Source: Thermoanaerobaculales bacterium (GTDB lineage: Bacteria; Acidobacteriota; Thermoanaerobaculia; Thermoanaerobaculales; Sulfomarinibacteraceae). Taken from it: a stretch of DNA of 23,568 nucleotides. Positions 13,574 through 22,147 of the stretch are shown here, piece by piece. The stretch's first letter is position 1; each line of letters begins with the position of its first letter. The DNA lies in the NCBI GenBank assembly GCA_029938595.1, contig JAOZUP010000010.1, forward strand, positions 1-23,568. Reading direction: 5' to 3'. Below the pieces are notes generated by a model. It did not search any database. It was given only the letters and a program-made list of their open reading frames with translations, and had not been told where the DNA came from. The position numbers and the translations under genes are program-made.

Positions 13574-15925
13574 TTAGGGAGGAGTTGTTGCGCTTAACGT
13601 TACAGTAGTCGCAGAACCTGGGACCCCAACAGGATTGGTCGTGAACGAAATCGATCCGGAGTGGGCGGCTGCACCGCCTGCAAATGAAAACGTCACAGTT
13701 ACCTGAATCGTCTCACCGGGTTGCAGGTTGCCGGCCGTGGGTGTGAACGAGAACACGCCGTCCGGGTCGCTCAGGGTTGCCGACCACTGGAAAGGACCTG
13801 GGCCATCGTTTGAGATTGTGAATGTGAGGTCCCCCTCACTCGATCCGAAATTAAGGTCAGTCGGACTCACACTCATCGACAACGCCGTACACGTGCTCGC
13901 CGTCGGTTCGACGACGATCGCGCCGGCGAGGGTATCGGTGCAAGCGCCTGGGAAGTTGGTGACCCCCACCGAGAGCGGTGTCGCAGAGGACTGCGCGCCT
14001 GGTAGACCGCCGCCCGTAGTGCAAGGAGTCGTTGCAAAGACAATGCCGAGGACGCCCGCTTCCGGCAGGTCGTTGGCGTCGATCGAGGTGTCGCTGTTGA
14101 CCGTCACCTGCGACGAAGGCATGGTGTAGGTTCCAACCTGCACCAGCACCTCGTCGGCGAAGGCCAGACCGGTGATGGTGATGTCGGCCTCCGGCGTGCC
14201 GAGCTCGTCCTCCTGGAAAATAATCGGGCTGACTGACAGAACCGTCGGCATGTTGCCGCGGATGGTGAAGCTGCCGCCGGTGGCCTCCTGGTTGGACTCG
14301 AGCAGCACGACCGTGAAGGACCCGCTGGTAACCCCACACGAAGTTCCGAGATCGTCTGGAATTCGAACCACGAGCTCGGTGCCGGAGACGCTCACCACCT
14401 CCATCTGTGCGCCGCCCAAGAAGACCTGCAGCGGGTCTTCGAAGCCGGAGCCGTAGATGATGACCAAGTCTCCGAGCCCGCCCTCAGTCGGCGAGTTGCC
14501 GCTGATCCACAGCGGGTCACCGTAGGTAAAGGCGCCTCCCAAGGTGTTGGTCTTGCCCGAGGTCATGTTGGTTACCTTGACGTCCACTGTTACCGGCGGC
14601 ACCTCGCCCTGCTGGCTGTAATCGGGGGTGACGCAGGTGATACGGTCGTTGTCGGCCGTGGTGGTGTCGTTGAAGACGTTGACATCAAGGGCCGTGAGAT
14701 TCCCGAAGAAGACCTGCATCGGGGTCTGGAATCCGTTTCCGAAGATGGTCACGAGGGTGTCCCCGTCGAGGGGACCGGAGGTCGGCGAGACCGAGTTGAT
14801 TTGCGGCTGCGGGTCGTCGGCAAGCACGAGGAACCCGTCCTCGATCCTTGCCTCGCCTTCGGGGGTCGTCACCGACACATCCTGCGGTTGGTCGGTAGCG
14901 AGCGGCAATGTGCTGAAGCGAGGCGTCTCGACCTGGATCTGGGTGCCATCCGGAGAAACCGCCAGAACCTGACCTATGCGGACACTGCCGCCACCGTCGG
15001 TGAAAGTAACGCTCACCTCGGCGGCGTTCGAACCGAAGCCCTGTCCGAGGATATTGACAACCTCACCACCCGAGGACCGGCCCGAATTCGGCGAGATACC
15101 GTAGATGACCGTGCCGAGCCCGGGCAAGAGACCGAATGCCCGCATCAAGGTATCGGTTTCCTGCCCTCCGATGGAGCCGACGTTCGCGAGGACCCTGATG
15201 TCGGCGTACTGTTCTATGGAGGTGTCCGTACCGGTGAACCTCGGCGTGATTGCGACGATCGAGCCCGGCGCGTTCGAGGGAATGCTCTCGAGCACATTGA
15301 CGACCTGGGCGTTGTACGGCACGCCGTTGAGGATGAAGGTAACCTCTACCGGGGCCACGATGCCCTTACCGGCGATAACCACCTGCTGGCCGCCGGAGTA
15401 CGATCCACGGTTCGGGTCCACAGAGTAGAGCTCCAGCGTCCCCGAGGCCGCCGACGCGCGGTAGTTCACGGGGACCTGCCTCACCGCGTTCGAGGCCTTG
15501 GCCTGGATGACATAGGTACCGACTGGATCATCGGCATGCTCGTTGGACGACGGATCGACGTAGTCCGCGACGAAATAGACCGTCGCATGACCGCCCTCGG
15601 TCACAATGGAAGCATCCTTATGCAGTTGCGCGGCAGCCTTTGACGAGACACCACTGACAAATCCAAACGCTTCCGCTCCCGCGGGGCCTCCCGACGACAT
15701 CTGGACAACGGTCCCGTCCGGGGCCGGCGATCCGTCTTTTGTGACCTCGACATCCACCTGAATCGGCGTGCCGAGAGGAACGTCCGAGTCACTGACAGTC
15801 AGCGATGAAACGCTCCACGAGCTGGGAACCACCGTCGGTACCGGCTTGGCAGAGGGGCTGTCCCCCGAACACCCGGCCATGGCGACCACCGCCACGAGAG
15901 CAATAAACGGAATAAACCTCTTCAT
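13574..15925 (-). CDS. IPT/TIG-repeat lipoprotein
   Basis: The product is 783 residues. A lipoprotein signal ends in AMAGC, giving lipidated Cys19. An Ig-like domain (about 36-155) comes first. About four to five IPT/TIG-type domains follow (about 163-265, 273-367, 374-468, 472-555, and a weaker one at 560-672). Each opens with a phrase like ISPNSGRSSGGEVVNILGQGF, PTSGPLDGDTLVTIFGNGF or SPTEGGLGDLVIIYGSGF. The C-terminal domain (about 683-783) resembles BACON/ASH-type beta-sandwiches, with DLNFGSSEGDLTFTISN. There is no catalytic motif, so it is probably a surface or periplasmic binding or structural protein. It starts 17 bases after the upstream lipoprotein gene and closes the pilMNOPQ operon, suggesting a pilus-associated or outer-membrane role (inference). 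GGGGGCT precedes the ATG. Confidence 0.85.
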   Translation of the reverse strand: MKRFIPFIALVAVVAMAGCSGDSPSAKPVPTVVPSSWSVSSLTVSDSDVPLGTPIQVDVEVTKDGSPAPDGTVVQMSSGGPAGAEAFGFVSGVSSKAAAQLHKDASIVTEGGHATVYFVADYVDPSSNEHADDPVGTYVIQAKASNAVRQVPVNYRASAASGTLELYSVDPNRGSYSGGQQVVIAGKGIVAPVEVTFILNGVPYNAQVVNVLESIPSNAPGSIVAITPRFTGTDTSIEQYADIRVLANVGSIGGQETDTLMRAFGLLPGLGTVIYGISPNSGRSSGGEVVNILGQGFGSNAAEVSVTFTDGGGSVRIGQVLAVSPDGTQIQVETPRFSTLPLATDQPQDVSVTTPEGEARIEDGFLVLADDPQPQINSVSPTSGPLDGDTLVTIFGNGFQTPMQVFFGNLTALDVNVFNDTTTADNDRITCVTPDYSQQGEVPPVTVDVKVTNMTSGKTNTLGGAFTYGDPLWISGNSPTEGGLGDLVIIYGSGFEDPLQVFLGGAQMEVVSVSGTELVVRIPDDLGTSCGVTSGSFTVVLLESNQEATGGSFTIRGNMPTVLSVSPIIFQEDELGTPEADITITGLAFADEVLVQVGTYTMPSSQVTVNSDTSIDANDLPEAGVLGIVFATTPCTTGGGLPGAQSSATPLSVGVTNFPGACTDTLAGAIVVEPTASTCTALSMSVSPTDLNFGSSEGDLTFTISNDGPGPFQWSATLSDPDGVFSFTPTAGNLQPGETIQVTVTFSFAGGAAAHSGSISFTTNPVGVPGSATTVTLSATTPP

Positions 15926-15942
15926 GGCTTCAGCCCCCCACT

Positions 15943-16503
15943 CTACTTGCCACTACAGAAGAAATTGAAGTCAATGGACACCTTCTCGGTTGCGACGTTC
16001 TTGCCGGAAACCGTCCGGCCGAAGATCTGCAGCTCGAAGCTCTGGCGGATCACATTGTTCCCGGTCTCGGGATCAAATCCTCCGTTTGCCGGAAACAGGT
16101 ATAAGAGCGGCACTTCACTCAGGTAGCCCACAGGGTAGACCCTGTAGTTTTCGAGATCGGTCGATCCTCCGGCAGGGACATAGACCGACTGGTCGTACGA
16201 CCACTCGGGCGAGGCCGTGCTCCCACCGTCCGTGCGATACGGAGTGATCACCCAACGAGTCAGGCTCACGTCCTGATTGGCGGTCGTTGACCCATTGGGA
16301 TCCTTGGGATTCGAGGTGATAGTCATACCTAAGACGACGAGATCACCAACCTGGGTGCAGACGTCGATATCGGGGTTGTGCTCCTCGATATCCACGGTCA
16401 GAACCACCGTCGCCACGGAGTTGTCCAGGGAGCTGTTGCCGCCGCAGGACACGACCGCCGCCGTGAGGGCGAGCACGATGCAGACACGCATAATGCGATT
16501 CAT
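15943..16503 (-). CDS. Small lipoprotein of unknown function in the pil operon
   Basis: The 186-residue product starts MNRIMRVCIVLALTAAVVSC. The lipobox VVSC places the lipidated Cys at residue 20. The mature part is beta-rich and has three phrases reminiscent of a small immunoglobulin-like or pilus-accessory fold: VVLTVDIEEHNPDIDVCTQVGD, then SLTRWVITPYRTDGG, and SFELQIFGRTVSGKNVATEKVSIDF. It ends with a second cysteine (FFCSGK). I do not recognise a named family. The start at 16503 is preferred over an in-frame GTG four codons upstream, because GGAGG lies within those codons at the right distance. It begins 12 bases after pilQ and is followed 17 bases later by the IPT/TIG lipoprotein, so it is cotranscribed with the pilus assembly genes. 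Confidence 0.8.
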   Translation of the reverse strand: MNRIMRVCIVLALTAAVVSCGGNSSLDNSVATVVLTVDIEEHNPDIDVCTQVGDLVVLGMTITSNPKDPNGSTTANQDVSLTRWVITPYRTDGGSTASPEWSYDQSVYVPAGGSTDLENYRVYPVGYLSEVPLLYLFPANGGFDPETGNNVIRQSFELQIFGRTVSGKNVATEKVSIDFNFFCSGK

Positions 16504-16515
16504 CTGATCCTCCAC

Positions 16516-18873
16516 CTAGTACTTCACAATTCTCGGGGTAATGAAGATCAGCAGCTCGTCATGGTCACGCTTGATGGATTTGTTCTTGAAGAGCCACCCA
16601 AATATCGGAATATTGTGCATACCCGGGATCCGGTTCTCGTTTTCCCCCTCGGTGATCTCGTAGATCCCGGCGATCACCGTGGTGCCGCCGTCGCGGACCA
16701 GGAGCTCGGTCTGCGCGTCGCGCGTGAAGATCGGCGCGTTCTGGCCGCCGACGACTGCAAACTCCGGAGCCGGCCGCTGTTTCTTGATGTTGATCTCGAG
16801 GTTGACCGTACCCTCGGCGGTAATCTGCGGCGTCACCTCGAGGCGCAGGGTGGCGTCCACGTACTGGACCGTGACCGTGTTGTTGGCCACCGTTTGCACC
16901 GGAATCTGCAGACCCGAGCGGATCGAGGCTGGTTTCAGGTTCTGGGTGGTCACCCTTGGTGTGGAAACGACCCTGGCGTAGCCGTCACTCTCGGCTGCCG
17001 TGAGCTGAAAGTCGAGGTTGAAGGTGTTGAGAATATCGCCGAAGGCCATCCCGAGCACCGGGTTGCCCGCCGGCAGATCAACATCGCCTTGAACACCGAT
17101 CGAATTGGGGAATTTGAGCCCGGTGTCGTTGCCGTGCTCCGCATCCATGATGCCGGAAAAGCCCCAACTCACGCCGAGTGCGCGCGAGAACTGTCGAGTG
17201 GTCTCGACGATACGGCCTTCGATCACCACCTGCGGCGTCGGCAGGTCGAGCGAATCGATGAGCCGCAGGATACCCTCGACCCGGTCGACGACGTCACGGA
17301 GGATCAAGGTGTTGGTCCGTTCGTCGACTGTCACCGAACCGCGGGACGAGAGCAGGTAACTGTCGCTCGAGAGCAGGGAGGCGATGTCGCTCGCCTTTGA
17401 GTAGGAAACCGGTTTGAGCACCGTCCTGAGTGGTTTCGCCTTTTCCTTTTCGATAGAGAATGCTGCCTTTGCGGACTTCTCCTGCGACAGCTTGGAAATC
17501 GACGCAACCCGCAGCACGTTGTTTTCGAGCACATAGTCAAGACCGTTGATCTTGAGGATCAGGTCGAGCGCCTGATCCCACGGCACCTCTCGAAGCTCCA
17601 CCGTAACCGAACCGCTGACCCCGGGGTCGAGCACGATGTTGAGGTCGGTGAGCACCGAGAAGGTCTTGAGGACATCCTTGATGTCGGCATCCTTGAGCGT
17701 CAACGTGATGGGTTCACCGGTGAACTGTTGCTCGTCGGTCGCCACCTCGGTGGCGGCAAAACCTTCGGCAGCAGTCGTCGGCGCAGCGAGCACCGTCACC
17801 GCCTCGGCTCGCTCGATGAGCTGCGACTCGTCGGCAATCCAGGGGCTGCGGTCCGCCTGCTGCGCCTGATCCGTCACCTCGACTGTGGGCGTCGACTCTT
17901 CGGGGAGATCAAACAGCGCCGACACCACCTCTTCAGCCGGCTCCGGTTCGGGCGCCGACTCCGGATATGAGCGGTGCATGTCGATGATTCCGGTCTGTCC
18001 CACCTGCACCGACTCCGTGATCGCCGGTAGAACCGCACCATCCGCGCCGACCACAACGGTCGCGCCGGTAGCAGTTTCATTGATCCTGTAATCGACCCGG
18101 CCGCGAAGATCCACCACGACTCGTGTCACCGGTTTGGGGGTGGCCTGGAATTGAGCCACCCGCACCTGGCTCACCAGGGGAGCGTTCACCGGCATGAGGC
18201 GACGATCGACGTGATTGATCACACCGTCGAGGTCGAGCACCAGCCGGCGCGGATCGGGGAGAGTAAAGGCCCGCACGTGCAGCGTGCGGTCGGATTTGAG
18301 CTCCAAGACCACGCCGTCACCCGTACGCACCGGCACAACCTCGAAGAGACTGGCCGGACTGCCAACCGCAGAGGTGGGCGCTTGAGCTGGCGCCTCGACC
18401 GCTTCGCCGCTGGAAGCCACCAATACCTCTTCACGTGTGACAGTAGACATTGTCGATGAACCCGGAACGGCGAAGGAGGTGAACATGAGGTCCAGCCCTC
18501 CCCCAACGGGATTCAACATCAGTTGCGCAGGCTCGTTCAACCACACGGTAAGGCGGGAGACTTTTTTGCCAAACTCCTCAACGTGGTCAAGTTCCGCTCG
18601 CTCGATGCCGAGCCCGGGCTCGGTAATCAGCCCGGCACCCTGGTCCCAGTTCGCTTCGGGCAGCTCCACCACCCACACGCCGGGTTGCGGCGAGTAATGG
18701 ACAGTCTCCAATTCCTCCGTCGCCCGGAGGTGGAGCACGGGCCCCGAAGGTCCCGCCTCCGCACCCATCCCTTCAATCGTCGGAATGGACTCCTCGGCGA
18801 GGAGCGGCACACCTGTCCACAGCAGGACGCAGGCCGCGATCGCCACCAGGCCGCGGGCGTTTTTCATCATCAT
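16516..18873 (-). CDS. pilQ: Type IV pilus secretin PilQ
   Basis: PilQ forms the outer-membrane channel through which the type IV pilus passes. The 785-residue product has a signal peptide, then two AMIN-type domains (about 45-135 and 185-280) that commonly bind peptidoglycan. A long acidic/Ala linker follows (about 285-385). A secretin/STN domain with TLKDADIKDVLKTFSVLTDLN (about 391-455) and an N1-type domain (480-545) come next. The secretin core runs to the C-terminus, with VVSTPRVTTQNLKPASI, then VRDGGTTVIAGIY and ending IPIFGWLFKNKS plus FITPRIVKY. The ATG at 18873 has GGGGGA five bases upstream. An in-frame ATG at 18885, with GAGAGG only three bases away, is an alternative. It follows pilP at a 31-base gap. 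Confidence 0.95.
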   Translation of the reverse strand: MMMKNARGLVAIAACVLLWTGVPLLAEESIPTIEGMGAEAGPSGPVLHLRATEELETVHYSPQPGVWVVELPEANWDQGAGLITEPGLGIERAELDHVEEFGKKVSRLTVWLNEPAQLMLNPVGGGLDLMFTSFAVPGSSTMSTVTREEVLVASSGEAVEAPAQAPTSAVGSPASLFEVVPVRTGDGVVLELKSDRTLHVRAFTLPDPRRLVLDLDGVINHVDRRLMPVNAPLVSQVRVAQFQATPKPVTRVVVDLRGRVDYRINETATGATVVVGADGAVLPAITESVQVGQTGIIDMHRSYPESAPEPEPAEEVVSALFDLPEESTPTVEVTDQAQQADRSPWIADESQLIERAEAVTVLAAPTTAAEGFAATEVATDEQQFTGEPITLTLKDADIKDVLKTFSVLTDLNIVLDPGVSGSVTVELREVPWDQALDLILKINGLDYVLENNVLRVASISKLSQEKSAKAAFSIEKEKAKPLRTVLKPVSYSKASDIASLLSSDSYLLSSRGSVTVDERTNTLILRDVVDRVEGILRLIDSLDLPTPQVVIEGRIVETTRQFSRALGVSWGFSGIMDAEHGNDTGLKFPNSIGVQGDVDLPAGNPVLGMAFGDILNTFNLDFQLTAAESDGYARVVSTPRVTTQNLKPASIRSGLQIPVQTVANNTVTVQYVDATLRLEVTPQITAEGTVNLEINIKKQRPAPEFAVVGGQNAPIFTRDAQTELLVRDGGTTVIAGIYEITEGENENRIPGMHNIPIFGWLFKNKSIKRDHDELLIFITPRIVKY

Positions 18874-18904
18874 GCCGTCCCCCATTTTCCTCTCAAATCA
18901 ACGG

Positions 18905-19441
18905 CTAGTCCGTGATTTCTCGCACCACATCCTCGTACTGCTTGAGTCGATTGGGGTCATTCACTTTCTGTCTGAAGACCACCTTCTTGAGCTGAATCTC
19001 AGAGACCTCACCGTTGTACAGCTTGGTCCCCGGTCGAATGATGTACGACACATTGTCGCGCCCTAAAACAAAGGCGAGGATTCCACTCGGCGTCTGGATG
19101 ATCCCCTCGACTCTCAACTCTTCCACCTTCATTCCGGCCAGCCCGGGCGGGCGGGCCTTGGCCGGCCCCTCCTCAGATTCCTCGAATCCCTCGAGAAGGG
19201 ACCGGAAGGGATCGCGCCGACCGGCCGGATCGTAGTTGAAGATCCGACCCTCCAAAACCTCTTCTTCGCCACGTAGGATCTGCTCGATACCCGACACATC
19301 CACGTCATCGTCGACCAGCCCGCCGAACGAATCCTCGGTTGGAGGATCCTCAGCCGGGGTGGCGGGCTCTTGCGCAGAGACACTACCGAATACCGTGAGC
19401 AACGCGACCAGGCTACACGAGAGTATGAGTTTGTGGTTCAT
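18905..19441 (-). CDS. pilP: Type IV pilus assembly protein PilP
   Basis: PilP is the periplasmic link between the PilN/PilO inner-membrane complex and the PilQ secretin. The 178-residue product has a signal peptide ending VSAQ, a long acidic disordered stretch (about 25-68), and the family signature GRRDPF (74-79). A folded C-terminal domain follows: ELRVEGIIQTPSGILAFV, then IIRPGTKLYNGEVSEI and KKVVFRQKV. Many PilP proteins are lipoproteins; no proper lipobox is seen here (Cys9 is too early and badly placed), so this one may be soluble. Its ATG overlaps the pilO stop as ATGA, and pilQ follows. Confidence 0.9.
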   Translation of the reverse strand: MNHKLILSCSLVALLTVFGSVSAQEPATPAEDPPTEDSFGGLVDDDVDVSGIEQILRGEEEVLEGRIFNYDPAGRRDPFRSLLEGFEESEEGPAKARPPGLAGMKVEELRVEGIIQTPSGILAFVLGRDNVSYIIRPGTKLYNGEVSEIQLKKVVFRQKVNDPNRLKQYEDVVREITD

Positions 19442-20034
19442 TCCTGCGTCTCCGGCGTCTCCGACGTTTCCGGCACTTCATCTTTATAGATGAAGGTCCG
19501 CTGGACGAACTCGGCGTGGATCGTGTCATCCCCACCTTTCCTCTTCAAGGGCTTGATCGTGAGGTCGTTGACGTTGATGATCCGCGACATTCTGCTCAGG
19601 TGGTCAAAGAAGAGCCCCAATTCGTGGTAGGTGCCGTCGAGCCCGACCCGGATCGGCCATTCGAGATAGAAACCTCGATCCTCGTACGTCCCGGGCGTGA
19701 ATCTCGTCAGTCGGAAACCGCCTCGCTCCGTCAACTGTTTGGCCCGTTTGATCAGATTGTCGGTCTCCCGGCGGGTCGGCAGGATCTTCCGCAAGCGGCC
19801 GAGCTCGATCTCGTAATTTCGGATGTCTTCCTCGAGACGCGGCAGGTCGGCCTTGGCTGCAAGACCCTTTTCGATCTCTCGCTCGAGATCATCAATCTTC
19901 ACTTCGAGCCGACCGATCTCCACCTTGATGTCCTTGAAGACGTACAGGTGCATTACGGTGAACACAGCCGCACCGAGGACGATACCGACGATGGCCGCCA
20001 CGTACCAGGGCTTGGTGTTGAGATCAATCGCCAT
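19438..20034 (-). CDS. pilO: Type IV pilus inner-membrane protein PilO
   Basis: PilO pairs with PilN to form the periplasmic alignment subcomplex. The 198-residue product has a short cytoplasmic tail, one membrane segment (about 11-33), a coiled coil (about 35-83 with DDLEREIEKGL) and a C-terminal ferredoxin-like domain (about 88-185). That domain has ERGGFRLTRFTPG, then YLEWPIRVGLDGTYHELGLFFDHLSRM, a PilO signature, and a strand reading RIINVNDLTIKPL. The tail is rich in Glu, Thr and Pro. It starts 15 bases after pilN and overlaps pilP by 4 bases. Confidence 0.92.
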   Translation of the reverse strand: MAIDLNTKPWYVAAIVGIVLGAAVFTVMHLYVFKDIKVEIGRLEVKIDDLEREIEKGLAAKADLPRLEEDIRNYEIELGRLRKILPTRRETDNLIKRAKQLTERGGFRLTRFTPGTYEDRGFYLEWPIRVGLDGTYHELGLFFDHLSRMSRIINVNDLTIKPLKRKGGDDTIHAEFVQRTFIYKDEVPETSETPETQE

Positions 20035-20049
20035 GGAACCAGCCCCCCG

Positions 20050-20661
20050 TCATGACCCGGCGCCCGCCGGTTGCGAGCCCTCGGCCGCCGCAATCTCCGG
20101 CGGAGAATTGTCGAACGTACAGTTGAGCGTGAAGGCGAAAGTATCACCCTTGGAGCGTGCCATATTCTTCATCAAGGGCTCGTCGAAAAACGGCGATTCG
20201 TCGAGATTTGAAATGTAGTTGGCTACCGCGTTCTCGTCCATCGCGACGCCACTGATGGCGACATCCGTTCCTTTGAGGGTGAGGCTGGTGAGCCACACCA
20301 GCTCCGGCAGGGCGCGTGACACCTCGTCCATGATCCGCACCGGGCCCCGCTGGTTTTGTTTGAGTTCGTTGATGACATTAATCTTGTGGCGCAGCAATTC
20401 ACGGCGGGCCTCGAGCTCCTCGACCTTCTTGATGTAGACGAGTAGCTCGTCCCGCTCACGCCGGCGGGCGCGCTCAACCTCTCGAAGATCGGATCGCTTG
20501 CTGGTCAGGAGGTACCACTGGGTGCCGACCACCAGGGCAGCCACGGCAAGCACGATCATTAGAATGACGTCACCCTGCCTGGCCCCCAACGAAAACTTCG
20601 GTCGTTCGGCCTGGACGACCGCTGCTGCCGGAGCTTCAGCAACCAGATTAATCTTGATCAT
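20050..20661 (-). CDS. pilN: Type IV pilus inner-membrane protein PilN
   Basis: PilN connects cytoplasmic PilM to periplasmic PilO. The 203-residue product begins MIKINLVAE, the short N-terminal peptide (usually INLLP) that inserts into PilM. A membrane segment (about 31-52), a coiled coil (about 55-105) and a periplasmic domain with IMDEVSRALPELVWLTSLTL follow. The last 20 residues are Ala/Gly/Pro-rich. The ATG at 20661 lies 4 bases after the pilM stop and is preferred over upstream in-frame starts inside pilM, because the conserved INL motif must be N-terminal. pilO follows after 15 bases. Confidence 0.93.
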   Translation of the reverse strand: MIKINLVAEAPAAAVVQAERPKFSLGARQGDVILMIVLAVAALVVGTQWYLLTSKRSDLREVERARRRERDELLVYIKKVEELEARRELLRHKINVINELKQNQRGPVRIMDEVSRALPELVWLTSLTLKGTDVAISGVAMDENAVANYISNLDESPFFDEPLMKNMARSKGDTFAFTLNCTFDNSPPEIAAAEGSQPAGAGS

Positions 20662-20665
20662 CGCG

Positions 20666-21715
20666 TCATTCTCCGACCCTACGCACCGCGAGGCCCACAG
20701 CCACCGCCATCGCCGGAGCATGCCGGTTGATCCACTCCGGATCAAAGTCGGACTCGCTGTAGCGGATATTCCGGAACGGATTCATGACCTCGACAGCAAC
20801 CTGGAAGCGCTCCCTGAGGACCTCGTCGAGGTTGAGGATCTGCGCGCTGCCGCCCGCCAGGACCACCCGATCAATGTGGTCCACCGACGAGGTGGCAACA
20901 AAGAAATCAATCGTCTTCTGGAGCTCAGCCGTGAGATCCTCGGAAACACTGTTGAGAACGCTGAGCACCTGCTGCAGAGTATTCTCACCAACCCTCTCAC
21001 CGAGCTTCAGCCGCTCGGCGTCGTCTCTGGAAAGACTCAACTCCCTCTGGATCGCCTCTGTGTACTGGTTGCCGCCGAACGCCACGTCACGCCAGAAGAT
21101 CGACGTCCCGTGATACAGGACGTTGATGTTCATTACCGACGCGCCGACATTGACCAGGGCGATGGTTTCGGGATCCACGTCGTAGTTTGCCTCAAAGGCG
21201 TTCTGCAGGGCGAAGACATCGACATCTACGAGCACCGGGTCTTTCCCAGCCTGCACGATGACAGAGGTGTAGTCCGCAATACGATCCTTCTTGACCGCCA
21301 CCAGGAGGACGTCCATCGAGTCACCGGCGTCGGATTCCAGCACCACGTAGTCGAGATTGACGTCGTTGATGTCGAACGGAATATACTGTTCCGCTTCCCA
21401 CTGAATGGACTCGGCCAGTTCAGCATCCGTCATCGCCGGGAGTTGAATCTTTTTGATGATCACGGAATGACCGGACAATGACCCGCCGAAGTTCGAATTC
21501 TTGATACTGTTTTCGGCAATCAAACGGGACAACGCCTCGACGACGAGAGACGAGTCCATGATTGCTCCGTCAACAATTGCCTCCGGGGAAAGATCCGCGA
21601 TCGCCGCGTGGAGGAGCTGAAATTCACCGTTTTTCAGCGGTTTCAACTCCACGATCTTTATCGCGGACGATCCAACATCGCAACCAACGACTTGTTTTTT
21701 TGACTTTCCAAACAT
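20666..21715 (-). CDS. pilM: Type IV pilus assembly protein PilM
   Basis: PilM is the actin-like cytoplasmic ATP-binding protein that anchors the pilus alignment complex. The 349-residue product has the family length and motifs. GCDVGSSAIKIVEL (11-24) is the first phosphate loop. LPAMTDAELAESIQWEAEQYIPF (92-114) is a hallmark of PilM. ALVNVGASVMNINV (186-199) is the second phosphate loop, and VVLAGGSAQ (284-292) the adenosine loop. NPFRNIRYS (312-320) and HAPAMAVAVGLAVR (332-345) close the family signature. ATG 21715 follows AAGG at a long but acceptable distance. It is the first pilus gene of the operon. Confidence 0.95.
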   Translation of the reverse strand: MFGKSKKQVVGCDVGSSAIKIVELKPLKNGEFQLLHAAIADLSPEAIVDGAIMDSSLVVEALSRLIAENSIKNSNFGGSLSGHSVIIKKIQLPAMTDAELAESIQWEAEQYIPFDINDVNLDYVVLESDAGDSMDVLLVAVKKDRIADYTSVIVQAGKDPVLVDVDVFALQNAFEANYDVDPETIALVNVGASVMNINVLYHGTSIFWRDVAFGGNQYTEAIQRELSLSRDDAERLKLGERVGENTLQQVLSVLNSVSEDLTAELQKTIDFFVATSSVDHIDRVVLAGGSAQILNLDEVLRERFQVAVEVMNPFRNIRYSESDFDPEWINRHAPAMAVAVGLAVRRVGE

Positions 21716-21774
21716 GGCTTAAACCTTGATCACAGAAGTTTTTCTGGACAGGATCATAAACCCCTCTTATTTCG

Positions 21775-21803
21775 AGGCTATCAAAGGCCCCCTCTAACGT
21801 CAA
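21775..21803 (-). promoter_or_regulatory. Possible promoter for the pil operon
   Basis: On the minus strand TTGACG (21803-21798) and TAGCCT (21780-21775) are separated by 17 bases, about 60 bases upstream of pilM. The -35 is good (5 of 6). The -10 keeps only its first two and last bases. It would lie over the end of the upstream 82-codon ORF. The call is weak. Confidence 0.3.
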
Positions 21804-22029
21804 GGACATTAATCACAACGAGAAAGAACACGAGAAACCAGGATATACCACGCCAACTCTCGAGGATATTGCCGACTCGTCGCCAGGACACCGCAAGGGG
21901 GAAATCATATCCTTCCTCCAGTCTACTAATAGGACTATCAATTCCCAAAGCAACAGCCGATAAATCGAGTGTGAGACGACGTCTTTCAAGAGTTAAATAC
22001 TCTCCATCAATGCAGTTTTTCGACACCAC
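21781..22029 (-). CDS. Putative 82-aa membrane protein upstream of pilM
   Basis: The 432-base gap between rpmB and pilM is AT-richer than its surroundings and holds one credible open frame on the minus strand. It starts with GTG at 22029, preceded by GGGGAG 7 bases away, and ends at TGA 21781. The product has a basic, polar N-terminal part and a strong C-terminal membrane segment (ISWFLVFFLVVINVLDV, about 60-76), so it would be tail-anchored. Codon use differs from the neighbours: many third positions are A or T (GTT, CTT, ATT, GAT). That may mean a recent arrival or a non-coding stretch read as protein. I do not recognise the family. It would be the first gene of the pil operon, 65 bases before pilM. 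Confidence 0.3.
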   Translation of the reverse strand: MVSKNCIDGEYLTLERRRLTLDLSAVALGIDSPISRLEEGYDFPLAVSWRRVGNILESWRGISWFLVFFLVVINVLDVRGGL

Positions 22030-22078
22030 AGAGCTCCCCGCGATGGACGGTTATTTGAGGCATGAGTACTCCCATCGC

Positions 22079-22107
22079 TTGCAAAACAGCGCCACCTGTG
22101 CTATTTA
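22079..22107 (+). promoter_or_regulatory. Sigma70-type promoter of rpmB
   Basis: TTGCAA (22079-22084) and TATTTA (22102-22107) are separated by exactly 17 bases, 40 bases upstream of the rpmB start. A short CCCC/GGGG hairpin (about 22115-22126) lies in the predicted leader just before the ribosome site. This is the best promoter match in the window. Confidence 0.6.
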
Positions 22108-22147
22108 ATTCAACCCCCCTGTGGGGATTCCGAGGAGGATTTCTACG

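Noticed and set aside
14801..15643. 280-codon plus-strand frame opposite the IPT/TIG lipoprotein
   Set aside because: Antisense shadow; the minus-strand product has clear repeats and a lipobox.
16378..17400. 340-codon plus-strand frame opposite pilQ
   Set aside because: Antisense shadow of the secretin gene; no ribosome site, and the translated sequence is rich in Arg, His and Asp without motifs.
20498..21481. 327-codon plus-strand frame opposite pilM and pilN
   Set aside because: It crosses the junction of two certain minus-strand genes and has no motifs.
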